A stretch of DNA of 64,000 nucleotides from an uncultured Clostridia bacterium (GCA_947630705.1 CANRIK010000006.1:19302-83301), one strand, 5' to 3'. Shown: positions 27,510 to 37,670, counted from the first letter of the stretch. A program made the numbers and translations. The notes: generated from the sequence alone by a model not told the origin.

Positions 27510-29237
27510 ATGTACAGAACAAAGACCGCAGATATGATAGGCGAGGAATGTGTCGGAGAAAGGGTGACCCTTGCCGGCTGGATAGAAAACATCCGCGACC
27601 ACGGCGGCGTATCCTTCATAGATTTGAGGGATTATTACGGCGTTGTGCAGGTGGTAATGCGCGATACGTCGCTCTTAAAGGGGCTCTCGCGCGAGGACTG
27701 CGTATCCGTTACGGGCGAAATAGAACACCGCGACGAGGACACCTACAATCCCAAAATTCCGGCCGGTACGGTGGAACTGAACTGCACGTCGGTCGAAGTG
27801 CTGGGCAAGGTAAAAGAGCCTCTGCCCTTTGAAATCATCACGTCGAAGGAGACCCGTGAGGACGTCCGCTTAAAATACCGTTTTCTCGATTTGAGAAACC
27901 GCAAGGTGAAGGACGCCGTGATTTTCAGGGCGGAAGTCATTCGCTTTCTGCGCTCCGAAATGGAGAATATGGGCTTTCTCGAAGTGCAGACGCCCATACT
28001 GTGCGCAAGCTCTCCCGAAGGCGCGCGCGATTATATAGTGCCCTCGCGCAGGTGGAAGGGTAAATTTTACGCTCTGCCGCAGGCGCCGCAACAGTATAAA
28101 CAGTTGCTCATGATTTCGGGTATAGATAAATACTTTCAGATAGCTCCGTGCTTCCGCGACGAGGACGCCAGAGCGGACCGTTCCCCGGGCGAGTTCTATC
28201 AGCTCGATTTTGAAATGGCGTTTGCAACGCAGGAAGACGTGTTTGCCGTGGGCGAGAAGGTGCTCTATGACGTTTTCAAAAAATTCGCTCCCGAAAAAGA
28301 GGTGACGCCGCTGCCGTTCCCAGTTATTTCGTACGAGCGCGCCATGCTCGAATTCGGCACGGATAAACCCGACCTTCGCAATCCTCTGCGCATAATCGAC
28401 TTATCCGAATTTTTCTCTCGCTGTACGTTCAAACCGTTTATAGGCCGCACGGTGCGCGCTATCGTGATTCACGGCAAAATGAGCAAGGGCTTTCACGAAA
28501 AAATGCTCGACTTCGCGCAATCGATAGGAATGCCGGGGCTTGGATATCTCGAAGTTGGCGAGGACCTCTCATTCAAGGGTCCGATAGATAAATTCATTCC
28601 GGAAAACATGAAGGGAGAACTCATCTCTACTGCCGATCTTGCGGCGGATGACACCATATTTTTCATAGCCGACAGCGCGTCGAAGGCTCCCGTGCTCGCC
28701 GGAAAGATAAGAACGGAACTCGGCGAACGCTTAAATCTTATAGAGCAAAACGCTTTCCGCTTCGTATTCGTGAACGATTTCCCCATGTACGAAGAGGATG
28801 AAAACGGCAAGCCGGCTTTCACGCACAATCCGTTTTCCATGCCGCAGGGCGGACTTGAAGCGCTCAACGGCAGGAACCCCTACGATATTCTTGCATATCA
28901 GTACGATATAGTCTGCAACGGCGTGGAGCTTTCGTCAGGCGCCGTCAGAAACCACGACCTCGACATAATGAAGAGAGCCTTCGAAATAGCCGGCTATGAC
29001 GAGGACGAACTGAAAGAAAAGTTCGGCGCTCTGTACACGGCGTTCAAATTCGGCGCGCCTCCCCATGCCGGAATGGCCCCGGGCATAGACAGACTGATAA
29101 TGCTCCTGCGCGGCGAGGAGAACATACGCGAGGTCATCGCCTTCCCCATGAGCGCCTCCGGACAGGACCTTATGTGCGGCGCCCCCTCCGAAGTTACGGA
29201 AAAACAGCTCCGCGAAGTGCACATAAAGGTGAGGTAA
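27510..29237 (+). CDS. aspS: Aspartyl-tRNA synthetase (probably non-discriminating)
   Basis: LAGWIENIRDHGGVSFIDLRDYYGVVQVV; FRDEDARADRSPGEFYQLDFEMAF; FGAPPHAGMAPGIDRLIMLL. Confidence 0.96.
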   Translation: MYRTKTADMIGEECVGERVTLAGWIENIRDHGGVSFIDLRDYYGVVQVVMRDTSLLKGLSREDCVSVTGEIEHRDEDTYNPKIPAGTVELNCTSVEVLGKVKEPLPFEIITSKETREDVRLKYRFLDLRNRKVKDAVIFRAEVIRFLRSEMENMGFLEVQTPILCASSPEGARDYIVPSRRWKGKFYALPQAPQQYKQLLMISGIDKYFQIAPCFRDEDARADRSPGEFYQLDFEMAFATQEDVFAVGEKVLYDVFKKFAPEKEVTPLPFPVISYERAMLEFGTDKPDLRNPLRIIDLSEFFSRCTFKPFIGRTVRAIVIHGKMSKGFHEKMLDFAQSIGMPGLGYLEVGEDLSFKGPIDKFIPENMKGELISTADLAADDTIFFIADSASKAPVLAGKIRTELGERLNLIEQNAFRFVFVNDFPMYEEDENGKPAFTHNPFSMPQGGLEALNGRNPYDILAYQYDIVCNGVELSSGAVRNHDLDIMKRAFEIAGYDEDELKEKFGALYTAFKFGAPPHAGMAPGIDRLIMLLRGEENIREVIAFPMSASGQDLMCGAPSEVTEKQLREVHIKVR

Positions 29238-29240
29238 AAA

Positions 29241-29531
29241 GTGATAACGACAGAAGAAATAAAGGCTCTTGCACGCCTTGCAAAACTTCAATTCGACGAC
29301 GCGCGTTGCGAGGAGTTTTCAAAGGAGTTTGAGGAGATAGTGGCATTTGCCGGCGAGATAAATTCCTCCGTAGTGGGCGGAACGTCCGAGATAAGGGAGA
29401 TAGGCGGAAGGGAGATAGCCCTCTCCGATCTTCGCGCGGACGAGGTCGAGCCCAGCCTTTCGGCGGAAAAAATAACCTCCAACGTGGAGGCGGAAAACGG
29501 CTGTTTCACCGTGAGGAGAGTGGTAAAATGA
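29241..29531 (+). CDS. gatC: Asp/Glu-tRNA amidotransferase subunit C
   Basis: EEIKALARLAKLQFDD; adjacent to gatA/gatB. Confidence 0.92.
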   Translation: MITTEEIKALARLAKLQFDDARCEEFSKEFEEIVAFAGEINSSVVGGTSEIREIGGREIALSDLRADEVEPSLSAEKITSNVEAENGCFTVRRVVK

Positions 29532-30979
29532 AAGGACTTTTAACCCGACTTTCCGCCATGCTCCGCTCCGGCGAAACAAGCTCTTATGAACTTACGAAAA
29601 AGTATATTGCCGAAATCGAGAAGAGCAATCCTTCGCTCAACGCCTATGTTCATCTTACTTTCGAAAGAGCCTTGAAGGACGCGGAGACGGCAGATAAAAT
29701 GTTGAAGAACGGCGTTGGCGGCGCGCTTACGGGAATTCCGTACGCCCTCAAAGACAATATCTGTACCGACGGACTTTTGACGACGTGCTGTTCCCGTATT
29801 TTGTGCGATTTCAAACCTTATTACAACGCCGCGGTTGTGGAAAAGCTCAACTCCGTCGGCGCAGTACTGCTCGGCAAGACCAATATGGACGAGTTCGCCA
29901 TGGGCTCCACGTCGGAGACTTCCTGTTACGGCGCGCCTTTAAATCCTCGAAACCTTTCGTATGTCACGGGCGGTTCCTCGGGCGGCTCCGCGGCGGCGGT
30001 CGCCGCAAATATTGCGCCGTACGCGCTCGGCTCCGATACGGGCGGCTCCATACGCCAGCCGGCGGCTTTTTGCGGAGTTGTCGGTTTCAAACCGACTTAC
30101 GGCGCGGTCTCCCGTTACGGATTGATAGCTTACGGCTCTTCGCTCGACCAGATAGGCCCTATAACGCATACGGTTTCGGACGCGGCGTTGGTTTACGACG
30201 CCATTCGCGGCGCCGACGTAAGGGATATGACGTCGGCGGCGACCGACGCGGCTCCCACCGTTCTCGACCCCGAAGTAAAGGGAATTAAGATAGCTCTTGC
30301 CGACGAATTTTTCGAGGGGCTGGACGGCGAGATGAAAGCGCTTATCGAGGGCGTAGTGAAAAAATACGAGGCATACGGCGCCGAAGTCTCATCTGTGAGT
30401 ATTCCGAGCTTGAAGACGGCCCTTCCCGTATATTATATAATAGCATGCGCGGAGGCGTCCTCCAACCTCGGCCGATACGACGGCATACGTTACGGATTCA
30501 GAGCGGCGGACTATTCCGACGTGGACGACATGGTAGTCAGAACGCGTACGCAGGGCTTCGGGAAGGAAGTGCAGAAACGCATAATGCTGGGCACATACGT
30601 GCTTTCGAGCGGATATTTCGACGCGTATTATAAAAAGGCATGCCTTCTCCGCGAAAAGCTCAAAGGGGAGATGGACAAGGTATTTGAAAAGTTCGACCTT
30701 CTGATTGCTCCCACCGCGCCCGTAACGGCGTTCAAACGCGGATATTCGGGCGGCAACGCCATAGAGACATATCATTCCGACGTCTGTACGGTTCCCGTAA
30801 ACATAGCCGGATTGCCGGCAATTTCAATACCGTGCGGCAAGACAAAGACGGGGCTCCCCGTCGGCATGCAGATAATCGGCGACAGGTTTGCCGATTCCGC
30901 CGTGCTCTCCGCGGCATATTTCTGCGAGGCGGAGAGCGTCTGCGGCGAAGAAATTTACGAAGGGGACGTGAGATTATGA
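29528..30979 (+). CDS. gatA: Asp/Glu-tRNA amidotransferase subunit A
   Basis: GIPYALKDNICTDG; GSSGGSAAAVAANIAPYALGSDTGGSIRQPAAFCGVVGFKPTYG. Confidence 0.97.
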   Translation: MKGLLTRLSAMLRSGETSSYELTKKYIAEIEKSNPSLNAYVHLTFERALKDAETADKMLKNGVGGALTGIPYALKDNICTDGLLTTCCSRILCDFKPYYNAAVVEKLNSVGAVLLGKTNMDEFAMGSTSETSCYGAPLNPRNLSYVTGGSSGGSAAAVAANIAPYALGSDTGGSIRQPAAFCGVVGFKPTYGAVSRYGLIAYGSSLDQIGPITHTVSDAALVYDAIRGADVRDMTSAATDAAPTVLDPEVKGIKIALADEFFEGLDGEMKALIEGVVKKYEAYGAEVSSVSIPSLKTALPVYYIIACAEASSNLGRYDGIRYGFRAADYSDVDDMVVRTRTQGFGKEVQKRIMLGTYVLSSGYFDAYYKKACLLREKLKGEMDKVFEKFDLLIAPTAPVTAFKRGYSGGNAIETYHSDVCTVPVNIAGLPAISIPCGKTKTGLPVGMQIIGDRFADSAVLSAAYFCEAESVCGEEIYEGDVRL

Positions 30980-32388
30980 AATACGAGCTTGTATCCGGTT
31001 TCGAAACACATGTCGAGCTCGCCACCGCCACCAAAATTTTCTGCGGCTGCACGACGGCGTTCGGCGGCTCTCCGAATACCCATTGCTGTCCCGTCTGCAC
31101 GGGTCAGCCGGGCGCGCTTCCCGTTCTGAACAGAAGAGTGGTGGAGTTCGGTATCCGCGCCGGTCTCGCGCTCAACTGCAAAATCAATACGGTGACCCAT
31201 CTGGACAGAAAAAATTACTGCTACCCGGATTTGCCCAAGGCATATCAGATTTCGCAGTACGACAAGCCCCTCTGCGAGCACGGCTGGGTCGAGCTCGAAA
31301 GCGGCAAGAGGATAGGCATAACCAGAATCCATATCGAGGAGGACGCCGGCAAGCTCGTGCACGAGCGCGGAGTCACTTATATCGACTATAACCGCGGCGG
31401 CGTTCCCCTCATAGAGATAGTGTCCGAGCCCGACATATCCTCGCCCGAGGAGGCGCGTGAGTACGTTGAAAAACTGCAACTCATAATGCGCTATATAGGC
31501 GTGTCCGATTGCAAAATGCAGGAGGGCAGCATGCGCTGCGACGTCAATATTTCTCTCCGTGTTCATGGCTCCGACGAGCTCGGCACTCGCACGGAAATCA
31601 AGAACATGAACTCTTTGAGCTTTATTGAGAGGGCAATGGAGTATGAATATTCCCGTCAGGCTGAAATTCTGGACGCCGGAAAAAAGGTGGAGCAGTGCAC
31701 CATGCGGTTCGACGAGCACACCGGCGAGACCTATGTAATGCGCACAAAAGAGGACGCGCAGGATTACAGATATTTCCCCGAACCGGATATTCTTACGGTA
31801 GTCATTCCCGAAAGCAAAGTGAAAGCGATCTCGGATTCTCTGCCCGAACTTCCTCTCGCAAAACTGCGCAGATATATAACAGAACTCGGCGTAAACGAGC
31901 ATAATGCCCGTCTAATGTACAGATACGCGAAAGTCTGCCGCTTTTTCGAAGAGGCGATAGCGGAGGGAGCCTCCGCAAAACATTGCTCTAACCTCATCAC
32001 GGGCGCGGTGTTTTCCGCACTCGCCACCGAAGAGGATAAGGAGCAATTCTCAGTTTCCCTTTCGAGCAAGGAGTTTGCAAAGCTCGTGCGGCTCATAGAC
32101 GACGGCAAAATAAACTTCACCCTCGCCCAGATGACCCTTTCGAGAATGCTCGCCGACGGCGGAAACGTGGACGACTATCTGACCGCCGCGGACCTTGCCG
32201 GCGTGGACGAGGGAGAGCTTGAACGACTCTGCGCCGAAGCCGTGGCAAATAATCCTCGTGCGGTTGCCGATTTCAAGGCAGGCAAAGAGAAGGCTATATC
32301 CGCCCTCTACGGCTATATAAAGCGCGCCACGCAGGGCAAGGCAGACATAAAAAAGGCCGACGAGATAATCAAAAAATTGATAAACTGA
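30976..32388 (+). CDS. gatB: Asp/Glu-tRNA amidotransferase subunit B
   Basis: YELVSGFETHVELATATKIFCGC; HIEEDAGKLVHE; YRYFPEPDI. Confidence 0.97.
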   Translation: MKYELVSGFETHVELATATKIFCGCTTAFGGSPNTHCCPVCTGQPGALPVLNRRVVEFGIRAGLALNCKINTVTHLDRKNYCYPDLPKAYQISQYDKPLCEHGWVELESGKRIGITRIHIEEDAGKLVHERGVTYIDYNRGGVPLIEIVSEPDISSPEEAREYVEKLQLIMRYIGVSDCKMQEGSMRCDVNISLRVHGSDELGTRTEIKNMNSLSFIERAMEYEYSRQAEILDAGKKVEQCTMRFDEHTGETYVMRTKEDAQDYRYFPEPDILTVVIPESKVKAISDSLPELPLAKLRRYITELGVNEHNARLMYRYAKVCRFFEEAIAEGASAKHCSNLITGAVFSALATEEDKEQFSVSLSSKEFAKLVRLIDDGKINFTLAQMTLSRMLADGGNVDDYLTAADLAGVDEGELERLCAEAVANNPRAVADFKAGKEKAISALYGYIKRATQGKADIKKADEIIKKLIN

Positions 32389-32424
32389 AAGTTTTGCCCG
32401 TAAAATTTCCGTAATTTTGACAAA

Positions 32425-32506
32425 ATCGGTCGATTGAACAAGCCGTCGTTTCCGACTTATAAATTCATTCGGCGTCTGACATGTAAGTTATCGGTCGATT
32501 GAACAA
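32425..32506. repeat. Pair of 17-bp direct repeats
   Basis: ATCGGTCGATTGAACAA at 32425-32441 and 32490-32506. Confidence 0.8.
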
Positions 32507-32569
32507 TTTGTCATTTGAAGATATTTACGCATATTCCGAAACTTGATCGGCCGAAATTTCGGCCCGACG

Positions 32570-32598
32570 TCCGTGGGAATCAGTCCCACGGATTTTTT
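32570..32598 (+). terminator. Rho-independent terminator downstream of gatB
   Basis: TCCGTGGGA-ATCAG-TCCCACGGA-TTTTTT. Confidence 0.9.
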
Positions 32599-32757
32599 GT
32601 TGCCGTTCTATCGGACGAGAGCCGAGAATAAACTAATTTTGACAAGCCCAACGGCCGTAGCTTTCCGTTCGGCTTAATTAAATGACATAATGCAATAATA
32701 ATAGTGCAAAAAAGTCAGAATTTTTCGGCTTTTTACATGTATCATATAGGAGAAGCG

Positions 32758-33522
32758 TTGATAAAAGTACTCAATCTGAAATCTGTTTTAACTTGCGTTT
32801 TTGCTCTCGCGCTCGTCGCGGTGCTCTGCATTTCCGTGCATTTCACGGGCGCATACGCCGTTTACTATAACCTCTCGCCTCGCCTCTTGCCCATTTACAG
32901 CGTGGAGAGGGAAGACAAGGTGATATCCGTCACATTCGACTGCGCTTGGGGCGTGGAGCATACGGACGCCATACTTTCCGCCCTCAAAACTTCCGACGTC
33001 CGCGCAACCTTTTTCATGGTCGAATTCTGGACGGAAAAATATCCCGAGTACGTTAAAAAAATAGACGAAAGCGGCTGTGAAATAGGCACTCATTCGGCGA
33101 CGCACAGTTACATGTCAAAGCTGAACGCCGAGGAAATACGCCTCGAACTTACCACCTCTTCGGAGGCAATAGAGGAGATAACCGGCAAAGAGGTGGAACT
33201 GTTCCGCGCGCCCTTCGGCGACTATGACGACGAACTCATAAAGACTGCCGCCGAACTCGGCTATCATACCATTCAATGGGACGTGGACAGTCTCGATTGG
33301 AAGGATCTTTCCGCTTCCGATATCGCCATGCGAGTCATAAACAAAGTGCGAAGCGGATCGATAATACTTATGCACAACAACGGCCTGCACACGGCGGAAT
33401 CCCTTCCGATAATTTTGGAAACGCTCAAAAACAGAGGCTACACTTTTGTGCCAGTCGGCGAGCTGATATACAGAGAGAACTATTCCATGGACTCCGACGG
33501 CAGACAGCGTCCCTCAACCTGA
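32758..33522 (+). CDS. Polysaccharide deacetylase (PdaB-like)
   Basis: TTG start after AGGAG RBS; ISVTFDCAWG; ATFFMVEFW; IGTHSATHSYM; FRAPFGDYDDE. Confidence 0.88.
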   Translation: MIKVLNLKSVLTCVFALALVAVLCISVHFTGAYAVYYNLSPRLLPIYSVEREDKVISVTFDCAWGVEHTDAILSALKTSDVRATFFMVEFWTEKYPEYVKKIDESGCEIGTHSATHSYMSKLNAEEIRLELTTSSEAIEEITGKEVELFRAPFGDYDDELIKTAAELGYHTIQWDVDSLDWKDLSASDIAMRVINKVRSGSIILMHNNGLHTAESLPIILETLKNRGYTFVPVGELIYRENYSMDSDGRQRPST

Positions 33523-33628
33523 AAGAGCCGCGTTCAAAGCATCAGGGCCGCGGCATTGGGAGAGAAACAGTCCCGACAGAACGGGAGAGATAACAATTCC
33601 GACAGAAATACATTATATGGAGGCATAT

Positions 33629-34315
33629 ATGAATTACAATACAGAGAAGAACAACAAGGTGTATCTTTACGGGGAAATAGTCTCCGAGGCGAAGTTTTCC
33701 CACGAGGTGTACGGCGAGGGCTTTTACGAGTTTTACGTCAAGGTTATGAGGCTCTCCGGTCAGGCGGATATACTTCCCGTCACGGTATCGGAGCGGATAA
33801 TGACGCCGGAGATGTCAGTAGGCGGCACGATATGCGCGCTGGGACAGTTCAGAAGCTATAACAAGCTCGAAAACGGCAAGTCTCGGCTCATGCTCACGGT
33901 GTTCATACGCGAACTGCTCGAAACTCCCGCCGGAAAGAATCCGAATTCCATAGTTCTTTCGGGGTATATCTGCAAGCCGCCGGTGTATCGCACCACGCCG
34001 TTCAACAGGGAAATAGCAGACCTGCTTATCGCCGTCAACAGAAGCTATAACAAATCGGATTATATTCCGGCGATAGCGTGGGGCAGAAACGCGAGATTTG
34101 TAAGAAATCTCTCCGTCGGCGACAGGGTTGCGCTGTCCGGCAGAATACAGAGCCGGGAATATCAGAAAAAACAGCCCGACGAAAGTTTTGTGACGATGAC
34201 TGCATATGAGGTTTCCGTCTCCAAACTTGCGGCGTTCGACGACGATTCCGAGTTCGATATCGAAGAGGAATTCGACCTTTATTCGTCGCCGAGAGCCTAC
34301 GAAAATACCGATTGA
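33629..34315 (+). CDS. SSB-like protein with two apparent OB-fold segments
   Basis: KVYLYGEIVSEAKF...FYVKVMRL...LPVTVSERI and NSIVLSGYICKPPVYRTTPFNREIADLLIAVNR...YIPAIAWGRNARFVRNLSVGDRVALSGRIQSREYQ; acidic tail. Confidence 0.75.
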   Translation: MNYNTEKNNKVYLYGEIVSEAKFSHEVYGEGFYEFYVKVMRLSGQADILPVTVSERIMTPEMSVGGTICALGQFRSYNKLENGKSRLMLTVFIRELLETPAGKNPNSIVLSGYICKPPVYRTTPFNREIADLLIAVNRSYNKSDYIPAIAWGRNARFVRNLSVGDRVALSGRIQSREYQKKQPDESFVTMTAYEVSVSKLAAFDDDSEFDIEEEFDLYSSPRAYENTD

Positions 34316-34355
34316 TCGACCGGGCCCGTCCGCCTTCGGAATGTAAATTTTAATT

Positions 34356-34377
34356 CCGTCCGTCGGACGGTTTTTTT
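34356..34377 (+). terminator. Rho-independent terminator
   Basis: CCGTCC-GTC-GGACGG-TTTTTTT. Confidence 0.85.
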
Positions 34378-34379
34378 GT

Positions 34380-34408
34380 TTGACTATTTTTGTGCGTCGC
34401 ACTATAAT
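34380..34408 (+). promoter_or_regulatory. Sigma-A promoter for the MATE gene
   Basis: TTGACT-17 nt-TATAAT. Confidence 0.8.
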
Positions 34409-34416
34409 GTTTGAGT

Positions 34417-35799
34417 ATGCAAAAGACAAGCACTGTGGATTTGACAAACGGAGGGGTGTGGCGCACTCTTCTCAAATATACTTTGCCGCTCTTCGGCTGC
34501 GCGATGGTGCAACAGCTCTATTCGCTTGTGGACCTTCTTGTAGTCGGCAATTTCTCCTATGACGGCGCGCTCTCGGTGGACGCCATAGGCAATGCCACAA
34601 ATGTAATCAATATTCTTCTCGCTTTTGCGATAGGCGCAAACGGCGGCTGTTCGGTCATAATAGCCAAACATTTCGGAGCAAAGAACAATTTAAAAGTGCG
34701 CGAGACGGCAAACACCGCCGTCATAGCCTTTTCCGTAATGTGCGCGGTGATAATGACGTTGGGGCTGGGGTTTGCTCCGCAATTACTTACGGCGTTGAGC
34801 GTTCACGGCAGTTATTTCGACATGTGCCTCGAATATCTGTACATATATACCGGTTCTCTGCCGTTCATATTTCTGTATAACGTTGGCTGCGGCGTATGCT
34901 CGGCTCTCGGCGACTCCGTAACGCCCTTCATATTCCTTGTTATTTCATCCGTTCTTAACGTCGTGCTCGATTTGATTTTTGTGTGCGCACTGCACCTCGA
35001 CGTGGCCGGCGCGGCGTGGGCGACCTTCATTTCGCAGGTGATTTCCGGCTTGCTTACGCTGATAGTGCTCGTAAGAAAGCTCAAAGCCATTCGCCCCGAT
35101 ACGAAGCCGAAGAAGTTCGACGGAGTGATTTTGAGAGATCTTGTAGTCACTTCCGTGCCCATAATCTTACAGCAGTCCTTCGTTTCGGTGGGCAATTTCT
35201 TCGTTATGAAGAGAATAAACATGCTCGGCGAGGACGCAACGTGCGGCTTTACGACCGCATTCAAACTCGTAACGATGTCCAACAGCGGCGTTATAAACAT
35301 GACCAACGGTCTGGCAAACTTTGCCTCGCAGAACAAGGCGGCCGGCAAGTTCGAGCGCATACGTTTGGGCTATCTTGCCGTTCTTTGCATGACAATGGCG
35401 GTGACCGCCGTGTTTATGATCATGCTGATTGCCTTTCCGGAGCCGTTTACAAGGCTGTTCGTCCAGAGCGAAAAACTAACCGACGCGGCTTTGGAATATT
35501 CCAAGCAGTTCCTCGTAATAGTATCGGCGTTTCTTCCCACGGTCTGCATAAAAATCGTCTCCGACGGAGCCGTCCGCGGCTGCGGCGGCAATGTAGGCTT
35601 TACAGTAAGCACGTTTACCGATCTTATACTGCGCGTTGCGCTCGTGTATCTTCTTACGGAGGTCGGCTGGGGCTTTTCGGGAGTCTGCTGGGCGTGGGCG
35701 ATAGGTTGGTCCGTAAGCATGATGCTCGCGGTGGTTTTCTATGTCAGAATAAGGTGTCTGCGCGGCGTCAAAATATTTCCGCGCAAAAACTTGACTTGA
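34417..35799 (+). CDS. MATE family efflux transporter
   Basis: LPLFGCAMVQQLYSLVDLLVVGNF; 12-TM pattern; GRC-type repeat with PTVCIKIVSDGAVRGCGG. Start 34417 (ATG) or 34411 (TTG). Confidence 0.9.
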   Translation: MQKTSTVDLTNGGVWRTLLKYTLPLFGCAMVQQLYSLVDLLVVGNFSYDGALSVDAIGNATNVINILLAFAIGANGGCSVIIAKHFGAKNNLKVRETANTAVIAFSVMCAVIMTLGLGFAPQLLTALSVHGSYFDMCLEYLYIYTGSLPFIFLYNVGCGVCSALGDSVTPFIFLVISSVLNVVLDLIFVCALHLDVAGAAWATFISQVISGLLTLIVLVRKLKAIRPDTKPKKFDGVILRDLVVTSVPIILQQSFVSVGNFFVMKRINMLGEDATCGFTTAFKLVTMSNSGVINMTNGLANFASQNKAAGKFERIRLGYLAVLCMTMAVTAVFMIMLIAFPEPFTRLFVQSEKLTDAALEYSKQFLVIVSAFLPTVCIKIVSDGAVRGCGGNVGFTVSTFTDLILRVALVYLLTEVGWGFSGVCWAWAIGWSVSMMLAVVFYVRIRCLRGVKIFPRKNLT

Positions 35800-36005
35800 A
35801 CTTCCCGTATATGATAAAATATATTAAAGGCGGCGGAATGTCGCGGTTTTTTGGGCGCCTCGTTTATGAGGCGCCCGAATTTATAATCGTAAGGTCTGAA
35901 AAAATCTGTAAAAATTCAGCTGTAATTGATTTTATAATCGGAAGATTGACAGAACCCGTCGATTCGGCCGCACGCCTACCCCAATGTTCAGTTATAGGTA
36001 TAAAA

Positions 36006-37670
36006 ATGAACTATAAAAAGTATACAACTCAATATTTTATGCCCCCCGAACGCTGCATGGATTGGGCGAATAAGGATAAAATCGACCGCGCTCCCATTTG
36101 GTGCTCGGTGGATTTGAGAGACGGCAATCAGAGCCTCATCGAGCCAATGGACGAAAAGACGAAAATCGAATTTTTCAAATTGCTCGTCGAACTCGGTTTC
36201 AAAGAGATAGAAGTGGGCTTTCCGGCGGCGTCCGATACCGAATTTTCTTTTCTGCGCACTCTTATAGAGCAGAACCTCATTCCCGACGACGTTACCGTTC
36301 AGGTGCTTACGCAGGCGAGGGAGCACATAATAAAAAGGACTTTCGAGGCTCTTGAAGGCGCGAAAAACGTAATTGTGCACGTGTACAATTCGACATCTCT
36401 CGCTCAACGTCGGCAGGTATTCAAAAAGAGCGAGGAAGAAATAAAGAAGATAGCCACCGACGGCGCTCGTCTGCTTAAAGAACTCACCGAAAAGGCCGGG
36501 GCCGGCTACCGTTTCGAATATTCTCCCGAGTCGTTTACGGGCACGGAGCCGGAGTACGCGCTCGAAGTCGTAAACGCCGTGCTCGACATATGGCGGCCCA
36601 CGCCTCAAAGGAAGGCCGTGATAAACCTTCCGGCGACCGTAGAAAACGCCATACCGCACGTGTATGCGCAACAGGTGGAATACATAAACAAACACATAAA
36701 CTACCGCGATTCGGTGGTGCTCTCTCTGCATCCTCACAACGACCGCGGTTGCGGCGTGGCGGCGGCAGAGCTCGGGTTGCTTGCCGGAGCCGACAGGATA
36801 GAGGGCACTCTCTTCGGCAACGGAGAGAGGACGGGCAACGTGGATATAATAACCCTCGCAATGAACATGTTCTCGCAGGGAGTGGACCCGAAGCTCAATC
36901 TCGACAATATGCCCTTTGTCGCCGAGATGTACAAAAATTTCACGGGCATGCCCGTAAATCCCCGTCAGCCCTATGCCGGCGAGTTGGTGTTTGCGGCTTT
37001 CTCCGGTTCCCATCAGGACGCGATAGCAAAGGGAATGGAATTCCGCAAGACGGATAGCGCGCTCTGGACGGTGCCCTATCTGCCTATCGACCCGAAGGAC
37101 GTCGGCAGGGAGTACGATTCCGACGTTATACGCATAAATTCCCAGTCAGGAAAGGGCGGAGTGGGATACGTTATGAAGTCCGTATACGGTATAGATATGC
37201 CCGTCAAGATGAAAGAGGCCATGGGCTATGCCGCAAAAGCCGTCTCCGACAGAGAGCATAAGGAGCTCAAACCCGACGAACTGTACAAAATCTTCGATGA
37301 TAAATTCGTGCGCGCCCGCTCCGTTTTCGACGTAACAGAGTGCCATTTCAGACAGGTCAACGGAATAGAGGCCACCGTAACGGTGTTCGGCGGCGGTCGC
37401 GAGAGCGTTGTAAAGGCAAACGGCAACGGCAGGCTCGACGCCTTCTCCAACGCCGTTAAAAAATACATAGACGCCGAATACAAGCTGATAGGTTACGAAC
37501 AGCACGCTATGACCGATTCTTCGCGTTCGAAAGCTATTTCCTATATAGGGGTTGAGAACGGCGGAGGAGTGTATTGGGGAGCCGGCATAGACGACGATAT
37601 AATAAAGAGCAGCTATAAAGCGCTCGTCTCCGCTGTCAACAACATGCTTTCGGAAAAATCCGACAAATAA
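36006..37670 (+). CDS. leuA: 2-isopropylmalate synthase (LeuA long type)
   Basis: RAPIWCSVDLRDGNQSLIEPM; LSLHPHNDRGCGVAAAELGLLAGADRIEGTLFGNGERTGNVDI; C-terminal regulatory-type domain. Confidence 0.95.
   Translation: MNYKKYTTQYFMPPERCMDWANKDKIDRAPIWCSVDLRDGNQSLIEPMDEKTKIEFFKLLVELGFKEIEVGFPAASDTEFSFLRTLIEQNLIPDDVTVQVLTQAREHIIKRTFEALEGAKNVIVHVYNSTSLAQRRQVFKKSEEEIKKIATDGARLLKELTEKAGAGYRFEYSPESFTGTEPEYALEVVNAVLDIWRPTPQRKAVINLPATVENAIPHVYAQQVEYINKHINYRDSVVLSLHPHNDRGCGVAAAELGLLAGADRIEGTLFGNGERTGNVDIITLAMNMFSQGVDPKLNLDNMPFVAEMYKNFTGMPVNPRQPYAGELVFAAFSGSHQDAIAKGMEFRKTDSALWTVPYLPIDPKDVGREYDSDVIRINSQSGKGGVGYVMKSVYGIDMPVKMKEAMGYAAKAVSDREHKELKPDELYKIFDDKFVRARSVFDVTECHFRQVNGIEATVTVFGGGRESVVKANGNGRLDAFSNAVKKYIDAEYKLIGYEQHAMTDSSRSKAISYIGVENGGGVYWGAGIDDDIIKSSYKALVSAVNNMLSEKSDK

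Noticed and set aside
35853-35876. GGGCGCCT...AGGCGCCC hairpin upstream of leuA as a terminator or riboswitch
   Set aside because: No T-run on the 3' side and no recognisable leucine-leader, T-box or riboswitch core in the 200-nt leader; kept only as an unexplained stem
34983-37670. 895-aa + ORF spanning the MATE gene and leuA
   Set aside because: The first part overlaps the MATE CDS out of frame and shows no homology signature; leuA homology starts at the ATG at 36006
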